This document shows positions 42,961 to 51,515 of a DNA stretch of 64,000 nucleotides, piece after piece. A model generated the notes under the pieces. It had not been told where the DNA came from. It did not search any database and worked only from the letters and a program-made list of their open reading frames with translations. Position numbers and translations under genes: made by a program. Position 1 is the first letter of the stretch. Each line of letters begins with the position of its first letter. The DNA lies in contig NZ_CP046172.1 in NCBI RefSeq assembly GCF_011801145.1, forward strand, positions 2,790,001 to 2,854,000, in the 5' to 3' direction. The DNA is from Nocardia arthritidis (lineage in GTDB: Bacteria > Actinomycetota > Actinomycetes > Mycobacteriales > Mycobacteriaceae).

Positions 42961-44215
42961 GCGAAACACCTTGCGCGCCAGTATCGTCCGCAGGATTTTC
43001 GGCACGGTGTCGATACTGCTGATCGTGACGGCGGGCTGCGCCGTGCCGGGCAATCCGATGCCGGAGCATCCCGACCTCGGCGCTCTCGACGTCGGCCCGT
43101 ATCCGAGGGAGCCGCTGCCGGTACCGCCCAGCGGCGACGAAAAGTACGGCAGGGTAATCGAATCCGTACGGATGGGTGAGGCGGTCATCGATCCGACGGA
43201 GGCCGACGCCGCGCTGAGCTTCGGCCTGTCCGGCAACGGGGCCGTTCCGCTGCCGACTCCGGCGAAGGCCGCCGGATTCCTGGCCGGGCCGGTGCGCGCG
43301 GTTCTGGAGAAGCGCGGAATGCTGGCCGGATTCGCGGTGAGCGCCGCCGACCGGGAGGTGTCATCCCGCCCGCAGGTCGGAACTTGCCGCCTGCTCACGG
43401 TGATTGTGCTGCGTTTCCCCGACCCGGACGCGGCGCGCCAGGCGGCCCGGGAAATCGACTCGGTCGATTTCGCGGTGAACACCGAGAACGCCGCCGTGCC
43501 GATTCCGGATTACCCGGAGGCACAGGCACACTGGCGGCCCACCGTGCCGACGCTCGCCGCGACGACCTCCATCGACTCGTATGTCGTCAGCGTGCTTGCC
43601 GGGCACACCGGGACCGATCTCCCGGCGCTGACGGGGTTGGCCCGCAAGACATTCGGCGTGCAACTACCGAGGTTGCGCGAGTTCGCGGCCACCCCGCTCG
43701 ACCGGATCGCGTCGCTGCCGCTGGATCAGGAGGGCATGGTGCGGCGGCAGGTGCCCGCGTTGGCCGGGCGCTGGTCGTATCCGACGGTGGTTCTGATGAA
43801 CCGGCAGGAGGTCGCGGGTTGGGATTCGCTCATCTCCGCGCGTGGCGTCGTCTACGGGCCGCGGGCCGCGCGCCGGTTCATCCGGCAGGGCGGTGGTGAT
43901 TTCGATGCGATCGCCGTCAACGGGACCGATTTTCTGGCGCGCTATCCGGATGCCGCGACGGCCAAACAGCACTTCGACGCCGCGGCGCGTAAAGGCGGCG
44001 CGCTGGGCCTGCGCCCTATTCCGGCTCCGGACGGGACCAGGGATGTGCTCTGCTACGTCGACGACAGTATCGGTCAGTCGCCGGGAGTCGCATTGATCAA
44101 GTACTCGTGCCGCGTGCTGTACGGGCGTTATCTCGCACAGATCTTCAGCCGTGTGCCGCAGGATATCCGGCAGAAGGCGGCATCGCAGTACGCGCTTTTG
44201 GTTGGCAGCGGGTAG
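42947..44215 (+). CDS. DUF7373-like lipoprotein 1
   Basis: A 422-residue exported lipoprotein. The N-terminal signal (RIFGTVSILLIVTAGC) ends in lipobox TAGC near residue 31. The mature protein has two similar alpha/beta halves. The first has EKYGRVIESVRMGEAVIDP, RGMLAGFAV and LTVIVLRFPDPDAARQAARE. The second has LLTGLARKT-like FGVQLPRLREF and GVVYGPRAARRF. A Cys pair near the end (DVLCYVDD, KYSCRVLYG) may form a disulfide. Its ATG lies inside the last 14 bases of kinase 1, giving fixed stoichiometry. It is a likely ligand-binding partner of the kinases, by context only. Confidence 0.78.
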   Translation: MRLFKRNTLRASIVRRIFGTVSILLIVTAGCAVPGNPMPEHPDLGALDVGPYPREPLPVPPSGDEKYGRVIESVRMGEAVIDPTEADAALSFGLSGNGAVPLPTPAKAAGFLAGPVRAVLEKRGMLAGFAVSAADREVSSRPQVGTCRLLTVIVLRFPDPDAARQAAREIDSVDFAVNTENAAVPIPDYPEAQAHWRPTVPTLAATTSIDSYVVSVLAGHTGTDLPALTGLARKTFGVQLPRLREFAATPLDRIASLPLDQEGMVRRQVPALAGRWSYPTVVLMNRQEVAGWDSLISARGVVYGPRAARRFIRQGGGDFDAIAVNGTDFLARYPDAATAKQHFDAAARKGGALGLRPIPAPDGTRDVLCYVDDSIGQSPGVALIKYSCRVLYGRYLAQIFSRVPQDIRQKAASQYALLVGSG

Positions 44216-44218
44216 GTG

Positions 44219-45724
44219 ATGAGCGAAACATTCCGTCCGGGAACGGTTTTCGCCGGATATCTGATCGAAAGGGTGCTCGGCAGCGGTGGCATGGGCACGG
44301 TGTACGCGGCCAAGCATCCACGGCTGCCGCGACGCGACGCGCTGAAGGTGTTGTCGCAGCGGCACAGTGCCGATCCGCAGTTTCAGCGGCGGTTCATCCG
44401 GGAGGCCGAGCTCGCCGCCCAACTGGACCATCCGAATATCGTCTCGGTGCACGACCGCGGTATGACGGACGGACGGCTCTGGATCGCAATGCAATTCGTC
44501 GACGGAGCCGACGCCGCCGAACTTGTCCGTCGCGGGGCGCTGCCGCCCGAGCGCGCGGTGGCCGTTATCGGTGCGGCGGCGCGCGGGTTGGACGCGGCGC
44601 ATCGCGCCGGACTGCTGCACCGGGATGTGAAGCCGGGCAACATCTTGGTCGAGTCTCGTCCCGGCGGACCGGACCGGGTGTACATCACGGATTTCGGAAT
44701 CGCGCGTGCGGTAGGCGATGCGAGCGGGCTGACCGTGACGGGTGCGATACTGGGTACCTTCGCGTATACGGCGCCGGAACAGCTGTCCGCGAGCACCGTC
44801 GACCACCGCGCCGATATCTATTCGCTCGGCTGCACCCTCTTCGAATTGCTCACCGGCACAAGACCTTTCCCATATACGACACCTGTCGAGGTGATCCGGG
44901 CGCAACTGCAGGACCCGCCGCCGCGTCCGTCGGCGACGAATCCCGGGCTGCCGCGCCGGATCGACGAGGTCATCGCGACCGCCATGGCCAAGGATCCGGC
45001 CGCACGTCAATCGAGTTGCGGTGCGCTGGCGAATGCCGCGGCGGCGGCGTTGGCGCCGGACACTGCGACGGTGCTGGTTCGGGCAGCGCGACCGGTCTCC
45101 CGCCGCCGTTGGAAGTACTTCGCGGTGGCCGCGGCGATCGCCGTGCTGGCGGCGGCGATCGTGAGCGGCCTTGTGCTGACCGGTAATTCGGATGTCGTGA
45201 AGGCGCCGGGCGCCACCACGACGGCGCGTCGCACGGTATCGGCGACGCCGCCGACCACGAGCGGAACGGTCGCTTGGGGAAACTACAGCTATGTGGTGCA
45301 GGCGTTTCCCGGATTGCTGCCCGCGACCCCGCTCGACAGTGGTTATCAGGGTTTGGTCTGCGCGGCCGTCGGACTGAATGGCAAGCCGATCGATGTGAAC
45401 GCCCGTGATCCGGTGAACGAGTTGAAGTGCAACGGCAATTGGAATCCGGTCGAGCGGATACGGGCCTTCTGCAACGCGGATCGTCGACCGACCACCGTCG
45501 AACCGTTCGACGACGCGGTGCAGACCGGACAGGAACGGTGGACCAGGCCGTCGGGCAGCGGTCTGGTGACACTGAACGACGCGACCAAATCCGACGGTAC
45601 CGGAACCGGTTCGCTGCAGGTGCAATTCGACGACCCGAACCGGAACTTCTGTGCGCTACAGATTTTCGGCGGCACATCGGGACGGGATCTGTACGACCGC
45701 TGGTGGGTGGGCGCGCCGCTGTAA
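44219..45724 (+). CDS. Membrane Ser/Thr protein kinase 2 with extracellular sensor domain
   Basis: A 501-residue kinase with GSGGMG, Lys in DALKVL, alpha-C Glu in FIREAEL, HRDVKPGN, DFGIARA and the phosphorylation-type loop TVTGAILGTFAYTAPEQ. It lies 3 bases behind lipoprotein 1 (GTG at 44216 or ATG at 44219). One membrane segment lies near 300-322. The extracellular domain begins SYVVQAFPGLLP and has Cys in LVCAAV, LKCNGN, AFCNADR and NFCALQ; it ends DRWWVGAPL. The kinase and the tail resemble kinase 4 most. The loop carries Thr residues suited to autophosphorylation. Confidence 0.9.
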   Translation: MSETFRPGTVFAGYLIERVLGSGGMGTVYAAKHPRLPRRDALKVLSQRHSADPQFQRRFIREAELAAQLDHPNIVSVHDRGMTDGRLWIAMQFVDGADAAELVRRGALPPERAVAVIGAAARGLDAAHRAGLLHRDVKPGNILVESRPGGPDRVYITDFGIARAVGDASGLTVTGAILGTFAYTAPEQLSASTVDHRADIYSLGCTLFELLTGTRPFPYTTPVEVIRAQLQDPPPRPSATNPGLPRRIDEVIATAMAKDPAARQSSCGALANAAAAALAPDTATVLVRAARPVSRRRWKYFAVAAAIAVLAAAIVSGLVLTGNSDVVKAPGATTTARRTVSATPPTTSGTVAWGNYSYVVQAFPGLLPATPLDSGYQGLVCAAVGLNGKPIDVNARDPVNELKCNGNWNPVERIRAFCNADRRPTTVEPFDDAVQTGQERWTRPSGSGLVTLNDATKSDGTGTGSLQVQFDDPNRNFCALQIFGGTSGRDLYDRWWVGAPL

Positions 45725-45745
45725 CCGGAAACAGGGGAGAAGACA

Positions 45746-47185
45746 GTGAATACGGCCGCGGGAGCGACCTTCGCCGGATACCGCGTCGAGCGCACGCTCG
45801 GCACGGGTCCGATGGGTACGGTGTATTCGGCGCGGCATCCGCGATTGCCACGCCAGGATGCGCTGAAGATCTTGTCGGAGCGCTATTGCGACGCCGGTTT
45901 CCGTACGCGATTTCTGAGCGCGGCCGATGCGGCCGCACGGCTGCATCATCCGAATCTGGCCACCGTGCGTGACTTTGGTGAATTCGACGGCCGGTTGTGG
46001 ATCGCGACGCAGTACGTCGAAGGCGTCGATGCGGGTGTCCTGATCGAGCGCGGTCCGGTCGCGCTCGATGTGGCGCGTGCGGTGCGAATCGTCGCCGAGG
46101 CGGCGCGTGGGCTGGACGAGATTCATCGCGCCGGCCTGTTGCACGGCGACGTGAAGCCGTCCAACATTCTGGTGGCGGAGCCGCGGGGTGAGCCGGACCG
46201 GGTGTTGCTGACCGATTTCGGGATCACCTATGCGACAAAGGATTCGGTGGACAGCGCATATGCCGCACCGGAACTGTTCACGGGTACGGATCTCGATGGC
46301 CGCGCCGACGTATATGCGCTGGGCTGCACGCTGTTTCACCTGCTGACCGGATCCGTGCCATACCCGGACGGCGCAACCGCACACGATTCGCCGCCCCGGC
46401 CATCGCTGATGAACCCCAGGGTGCCGACGGAATTGGATGCGGTGATCGCGCGGGCACTCGACCCGGATCCGGCACGGCGCTATCCGAGCTGCGGGGCACT
46501 GGCCGAGGCCGGGCTCGATGCGGTTGCCGAATTGCTTGCGCCGCAGGCTCGGTCGGTGCCCGCGGTCGCCGGACCGCCGCGCCGGATCGGTGTGCTCGCG
46601 GGCGTCGCGGCGTTGGCGGTTGTCCTCGTCGCGGTGGTGGTTTCGCTCGTTGTCTGGTTCGGCCGTGCGGGTGCGACGGCGGTGGCGCCGATCGCGACCG
46701 CCGGTATTCCGGCGCCGGAGGTATCCGCCGGTTGGGGGCAGCATGCCTTTATGGTCCAGGCATTCTCGGAATTGCTGCCCTATTCGCCGGACGGGATCGG
46801 CTACCGTGAGCTCGCATTCTGCCGCGCCTTCGACGACCACCACCAGAGCGTGCCGCTACGGCAATCGTTCGAGCGGGGTGTGCTCGAATGCAGCGGCGGC
46901 GACGATCCCTCTGTGGTGCTGACGGTGACCTGCAACGCGGACCGCACGCCGATCACACCCGCCGCGACGACCGACCGGGTCGAGGGTGACGAGCGCTGGA
47001 CCCGTCCTTCGGGATCCGGATATCTGCGGTGGAGCAATTACACGACGGCGGCCGGACGGGAGTGGGGGCGATTAGAGGTGTATTTCGACAAACCGAATCG
47101 GAACTTCTGCAAGCTGTCGGTGGCTTCCGGTGCGGCCACCGGAAGCGGCCTGCGCAGCGGTTGGTGGCCCGATGCGCCACTGTGA
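45746..47185 (+). CDS. Kinase 3, probable pseudokinase with extracellular sensor domain
   Basis: A 479-residue paralogue of kinase 1. The glycine loop (GTGPMG) and Lys41 are kept, but three parts are altered. The alpha-C Glu is replaced by Ala (RFLSAADAA instead of RFLREAEIA). HRD has become HGD (HGDVKPSN). The segment between DFG and APE is 14 residues long, not 23-24 as in its three paralogues, and lacks the TxTG phosphorylation site. DFG itself remains. The membrane segment is near 278-300, and the extracellular domain ends WWPDAPL with its Cys intact. It could act as a scaffold or allosteric partner. It starts 21 bases after kinase 2 (GTG). Confidence 0.85.
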   Translation: MNTAAGATFAGYRVERTLGTGPMGTVYSARHPRLPRQDALKILSERYCDAGFRTRFLSAADAAARLHHPNLATVRDFGEFDGRLWIATQYVEGVDAGVLIERGPVALDVARAVRIVAEAARGLDEIHRAGLLHGDVKPSNILVAEPRGEPDRVLLTDFGITYATKDSVDSAYAAPELFTGTDLDGRADVYALGCTLFHLLTGSVPYPDGATAHDSPPRPSLMNPRVPTELDAVIARALDPDPARRYPSCGALAEAGLDAVAELLAPQARSVPAVAGPPRRIGVLAGVAALAVVLVAVVVSLVVWFGRAGATAVAPIATAGIPAPEVSAGWGQHAFMVQAFSELLPYSPDGIGYRELAFCRAFDDHHQSVPLRQSFERGVLECSGGDDPSVVLTVTCNADRTPITPAATTDRVEGDERWTRPSGSGYLRWSNYTTAAGREWGRLEVYFDKPNRNFCKLSVASGAATGSGLRSGWWPDAPL

Positions 47186-48428
47186 CAGGAACATTCGGGT
47201 CCGCGTGGGGTATCTGCTCGTCATCGTCGTCGCGCTGATGCTGGCCGCGGGTTGTGTGCGAGACGGAATTCCAGTGCCCGCCGGGCCCGACGGCGTGCTG
47301 GACGTGGGACCGTATGCCACCGAACCGACCGTCGCGCCCCGGGACAGCAATGAGAAATACGGAAGGGTGGTGGAGTCGGTCCGGATGGGCGAGGCGGTGA
47401 TCGATCCCGTCGAGGCGGATCCCGCCCTGTCGCACGGGTTGGGTTCGCACGGCAGCCTGGTGTTGCCCACACCGGCGAGAACCCAAGGGCTGCTGTCGGA
47501 TCCGGTGCGTGCGGTACTCGAGCGGCGCGGCATGCTGGCCGGGTACGCGGTGGGCGGCGCCGATCGCGATACCGGCGCCAATCCGGTGGTGGGCACCGCT
47601 CGGCTGCTCACGGTCGTACTGCTGCGCTTCCCCGATCCGGCGGCGGCAGCACAGGCCGCGCAGGAGATCGACGCCGCCGACGCGTCGGTGAGTCCGGCGA
47701 ACGTGGCCGTATCCATCCCCGGAATATCCGCGGCGCACAGCCATTGGCGCCCGAATATCCCGACCTTGGCGGCGACGATGGCGCAGGACTCCTTCGTGAT
47801 CAGTCTGCTCGTCGGCCACACCACGCCCGATCAAGCGTTGCTAACGGGTCTGGCCGCGAAGGCATTCGGCGCGCAGGCGACCCGGCTGCGCGAATTCCGG
47901 CCGACGCCGCGGGACGGGATCGCAACGCTGCCACTCGACCAGGACGGAATGCTCGCCAGGACGCTGCCGGAAAAGCCTGGGCGGTGGCAGTTTCCGCTCG
48001 TCATCTCCGCGGATCGCGATAGGAACGCGGGCTGGTCGGGTACCACGGTGGTCCGCGGCGTCGTCTACGGCCCGCGGGCGACGCATCTGTTCGTCGGCCG
48101 CAGCGGGGGTGCGGAGGCGGAGTTGTTCGCGGCCGGAACCTATTCCAATGTCAGTCGATTCGCGGACGTCGCCGTCGCGCGCAAGGCTTTCGGGGAGGCC
48201 GCGAAGGATGCGCTGGCGGATCCGGATGTGCGCGCCGCACCCCCGGTGGCGGGTCTACCGGATTCCAATTGCTTCCAGTTCCTCGGCGGGAACGAGGACC
48301 AGATCGCCTTCGCCTGTCAGGTGCTGTACGGTCGCTATGAATCGGTCATTTACGGTGGGACGCTGAAAGATACGCAGCAGCGCGCCGCCGCGCAGTATGC
48401 GCTATTGGCGAACAGCGAGTCCCGATGA
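47172..48428 (+). CDS. DUF7373-like lipoprotein 2
   Basis: A 418-residue paralogue of the lipoprotein at 42947. The signal segment (GYLLVIVVALMLAAGC) ends in lipobox AAGC near residue 28. Shared blocks include EKYGRVVESVRMGEAVIDP, RGMLAGYAVGGADR, LTVVLLRFPDPAAAAQAAQE and GVVYGPRATHLF. The ATG lies in the last 14 bases of kinase 3, the same overlap as between kinase 1 and lipoprotein 1, and the stop overlaps kinase 4 by 4 bases. Cys pair DSNCFQFL and FACQVLYG near the end is conserved with lipoprotein 1. Function unknown; co-operation with the kinases is inferred. Confidence 0.78.
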   Translation: MRHCDRNIRVRVGYLLVIVVALMLAAGCVRDGIPVPAGPDGVLDVGPYATEPTVAPRDSNEKYGRVVESVRMGEAVIDPVEADPALSHGLGSHGSLVLPTPARTQGLLSDPVRAVLERRGMLAGYAVGGADRDTGANPVVGTARLLTVVLLRFPDPAAAAQAAQEIDAADASVSPANVAVSIPGISAAHSHWRPNIPTLAATMAQDSFVISLLVGHTTPDQALLTGLAAKAFGAQATRLREFRPTPRDGIATLPLDQDGMLARTLPEKPGRWQFPLVISADRDRNAGWSGTTVVRGVVYGPRATHLFVGRSGGAEAELFAAGTYSNVSRFADVAVARKAFGEAAKDALADPDVRAAPPVAGLPDSNCFQFLGGNEDQIAFACQVLYGRYESVIYGGTLKDTQQRAAAQYALLANSESR

Positions 48429-49951
48429 TCGGAACACTCACGCCCGGAACGGTTTTCGCCGGATACCTGATCGAACGCGTGCTCGGCGCCGGCGGGATGG
48501 GGGCGGTCTATCTGGCGCGCCATCCCCGATTCCAGCGCCGGGACGCGCTCAAGGTGCTGTCATCGGATCATGCCGGCGATCCGGAATTCCGGGCCAGGTT
48601 CGTCCGGGAGGCCGATCTCGCTGCGCGGCTGGACCATCCGAATATCATCGCCGTGCACGACCGGGGTGTCGAGCACGGGCGGTTGTGGATCGCCATGCGT
48701 TTCGTGGACGGAATCGATGTCGCGGAGCTGATTCGGCGCATGCCCGGTGGGCTGCCGCCCGCGCAGGCCGTCGATATCGTGGCGCAGGCGGCGAGCGGGC
48801 TGGACGCGGCGCATCGCGCCGGAATGCTGCATCGTGACGTGAAACCGGCCAACCTGCTGCTCGAAGCGCGTCAGGGCGAACCCGATCGGGTGATCGTCAC
48901 CGATTTCGGGATCGCCAAGGCCGCAGGGCAATCCACGGTGTTGACCGAAACCGGCGCCGTGCTGGCCACGCTCGCATACGCGGCTCCGGAGCAGCTGACC
49001 GCGACCGGCATCGATCATCGTGCCGACGTATACGCGCTGGGCTGCACCCTTTTCGAGCTGTTGACCGGGGCGAAGCCGTTTCCGCGAGTCAATGCGGCCG
49101 CCGTGATGCAGGCCCATCTCCAGGATCGGCCGCCCTCGGTCTCGGCAGCGAATTCCGCTGTGCCGCGGGCGATGGACGCGGTGATCGCCCGCGCGCTCGC
49201 CAAGCGTCCCGAGGAACGCTTCGGCTCATGCGGTGAACTCGCGGCCGCCGCGGCGGCCGCGCTGGCCGGGTATCCGGTGTCCGCGTTCGATGCGCCAGTA
49301 TCGCCGCGGCGGGTCGGGCGGATCGCCGTCATTGCGGCCATGGCATTGGCGATTACCGCCGCTATCGTGAGTGTCGTTGTGCTGGTCAATAATTCGAGTG
49401 GATCCTCGGCTGAGGTGACGGCGGTGACCAGGGCGCCGACCAGCACTGCGGTCACCCCGCCACCGTCGACGGCCGCAGCGTCGGCGTCGTGGGGCACCTA
49501 CAGTTTCGTGCCTCAGTTGTTTCCGGGCCTGTTGCCTGCAGGCCCGGATGTCAACGGGTATCTAGGTATTCACTGCTACGCGCTCAACAAGGATCACAAT
49601 CCGGTCGACCTGCACGCATCGCTGGTCAAGGAGATCGTGCGGTTCGTCTGTGACGCGCCCGAGGGCGGCCCGTTCACGGTAATGACCGTCAGCTGCAGTA
49701 CCGACGGATTCGTACCCGGCCGCGTGCCGTTGCCGCCCGACGTGCAGCCCGTCGGCGACGAGCAATGGGAACGCGCGTCCGGGCGTGGGTGGGTGCTCTG
49801 GGGCAACTCGACGAACAACAACGGCAAACCGACCGGGCACCTGGCCGTCCAATTCGATATCGGGCCACGCGATATCTGCGTCATAGTCGTGCGTGGCGCC
49901 AACAATGGCCAAGAGCTGTACGACAATTGGTGGAAGTCCGCGCCGATCTAG
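48425..49951 (+). CDS. Membrane Ser/Thr protein kinase 4 with extracellular sensor domain
   Basis: A 508-residue kinase, intact: GAGGMG, Lys in DALKVL, alpha-C Glu in FVREADL, HRDVKPAN, DFGIAKA and TETGAVLATLAYAAPEQ. The membrane segment lies near 300-322, after SPRRVGR. A Thr/Pro/Ser linker leads into the extracellular domain (SFVPQLFPGLLP), with Cys in IHCYAL, RFVCDAP, TVSCSTD and DICVIVV; it ends DNWWKSAPI. It is closest to kinase 2. The ATG overlaps lipoprotein 2 by 4 bases. It is the last gene of the operon and converges with the amidase gene, leaving 4 bases between. Confidence 0.9.
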   Translation: MIGTLTPGTVFAGYLIERVLGAGGMGAVYLARHPRFQRRDALKVLSSDHAGDPEFRARFVREADLAARLDHPNIIAVHDRGVEHGRLWIAMRFVDGIDVAELIRRMPGGLPPAQAVDIVAQAASGLDAAHRAGMLHRDVKPANLLLEARQGEPDRVIVTDFGIAKAAGQSTVLTETGAVLATLAYAAPEQLTATGIDHRADVYALGCTLFELLTGAKPFPRVNAAAVMQAHLQDRPPSVSAANSAVPRAMDAVIARALAKRPEERFGSCGELAAAAAAALAGYPVSAFDAPVSPRRVGRIAVIAAMALAITAAIVSVVVLVNNSSGSSAEVTAVTRAPTSTAVTPPPSTAAASASWGTYSFVPQLFPGLLPAGPDVNGYLGIHCYALNKDHNPVDLHASLVKEIVRFVCDAPEGGPFTVMTVSCSTDGFVPGRVPLPPDVQPVGDEQWERASGRGWVLWGNSTNNNGKPTGHLAVQFDIGPRDICVIVVRGANNGQELYDNWWKSAPI

Positions 49952-49955
49952 CTTC

Positions 49956-51383
49956 TCACCACCACTGTTCCGGTCGCTGCCGGTCCCAGCGCAGATCCGA
50001 TTCCAGTTGGGATGCAACGGATATCAGTAGGGGTTCGGTGGCGGCGGTGCCCATCAGTTGGGCGCCGACCGGCAGGCCGGATTCGGTGAACCCGGCGGGG
50101 ATGTTGATGCTGGGCCAGCCCAACACATTCCACGGCCAGGTGTATGGGCAGGCGGCGGTGATGAGGTTGTCGGTGGCCATCGCGCCTATGCCGTCGATGG
50201 CGTCGGCGCGCGGCGGTGGCGTCGCGGTGGTGGGCGCCAGGACCAGGTCGTAGTCGTGGAAGAAGGAGCCGATGCGGTGGCGCAGTAGCGGTTCGGCGCG
50301 GCGGGCGGCGAAAAGGGCTGGGCCGTCCAGTATTCGGCCGATGCGGGCGTTGGCGGCGGTGCGCGGGTCGACGGTGGCGTGCGGAATCCGGCGGTGCCAG
50401 GCGTGGATTCCCGCCATCGAGCGCGGCAGGAACGACGCGCCGACGAGTATGCCGTAGTGCAGGTCGGCGACGGTCACCGAATGTCCGGCGCGGCGCAGGG
50501 CCGCCGCGATGCGTTCGACACCGGCCGCCACCTCGGGATCGAGCCGGGTTCTGGTGGCGGTGAACGGGATCCGCAGCGAGAGCGCGATGCGCAGTCGGCC
50601 GGGGTCGCGGCCGAGCGCGTCGACGGCGGTGATCGGGTCGGGCGTGTGCCGGTCGCCGGGATGTGGTCCGGCGGCGGCGTCGAGCAGCAGGGCGGCGTCG
50701 GCGACGGTGCGGGCCAGCGGTCCGTTGACGGTGAGCCCGTAGAACGCCTCCGGCTCCGGCCAGGTGGAGATGCGGCCGCGCTGCGGTTTGATGCCGACGA
50801 GATTGGTCCACGCGGACGGGATGCGCACCGAGCCCGCGCCGTCGGAACCCAGTGCGGCGGGCACCAATCCGGCCGAGACCGCCGCGGCGGACCCGCCCGA
50901 CGAACCGCCGGGCGTGTGGTCGCGATGCCACGGATTGCGGGTGTGGCCGAAGGCGGCGCCGCTGGTGAACGGCCACTGGCCGAGCTCGCAGGTGTTGGTC
51001 TTGCCGACGATCACCGCACCGGCGGCGCGCAGCCGCCGAACCGCCTCGGCGTCTTCGGTTTTCGGCGGGAAGTCGCCGCCGCAACCGAAAGCCGTTGGCG
51101 TACCGGATAAATCGGTGTCGTCCTTGATCGCGATCGGCACGCCGAGCAGGGGGAGTCGCTCGCCTGCGGCCAAGCGTCGGTCAGCCTCCCGCGCCTCGGC
51201 GAGCGCCTGCTCCCGGCGCACGATGCGGAAGGCGTTGAGTGCGGGCTGGGCGGCATCGATCCGGTCGAGCGCGTCGGTGACCGCATCGCAGGAGGTGCGC
51301 GCGCCCGTCGCGATCGCGGCGGCAAGCTCGGTGAGTCCGAGTTCGGGCCGCGCCTGCTGCGGCGTATCGCTCGATGCAGTCAT
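49956..51383 (-). CDS. amiA2: Amidase, AmiA2-type
   Basis: A 475-residue amidase-signature enzyme. The Ser-cisSer-Lys triad is readable: Lys in VPIAIKDDTDL (near 84), and the two Ser in TPGGSSGGSAAAVSAG with DGAGSVRIPSAWTNLVG (about 156-190). It hydrolyses C-N bonds of amides; substrate unknown. In M. tuberculosis a gene of this family (amiA2, Rv2363) lies between era and recO, and this copy keeps that position apart from the inserted kinase operon. The start ATG at 51383 leaves 133 bases to the divergent hydrolase. Confidence 0.87.
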   Translation of the reverse strand: MTASSDTPQQARPELGLTELAAAIATGARTSCDAVTDALDRIDAAQPALNAFRIVRREQALAEAREADRRLAAGERLPLLGVPIAIKDDTDLSGTPTAFGCGGDFPPKTEDAEAVRRLRAAGAVIVGKTNTCELGQWPFTSGAAFGHTRNPWHRDHTPGGSSGGSAAAVSAGLVPAALGSDGAGSVRIPSAWTNLVGIKPQRGRISTWPEPEAFYGLTVNGPLARTVADAALLLDAAAGPHPGDRHTPDPITAVDALGRDPGRLRIALSLRIPFTATRTRLDPEVAAGVERIAAALRRAGHSVTVADLHYGILVGASFLPRSMAGIHAWHRRIPHATVDPRTAANARIGRILDGPALFAARRAEPLLRHRIGSFFHDYDLVLAPTTATPPPRADAIDGIGAMATDNLITAACPYTWPWNVLGWPSINIPAGFTESGLPVGAQLMGTAATEPLLISVASQLESDLRWDRQRPEQWW

Positions 51384-51515
51384 ATCCGCTCCCTCTCGTG
51401 CGTGGGTTGGGTCACCGTAGCGCCGATCTGGTCAATCGTCCATATGCACCCACGGCATGTAGACATACATACAGAATGTATGTAAAGGTGGTGGCGAACC
51501 ATCAAGGGAGGAAAT

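Noticed and set aside
49956..49956. Bidirectional terminator between kinase 4 and the amidase
   Set aside because: Only 4 bases separate the stops and no hairpin fits there without lying in both coding regions.
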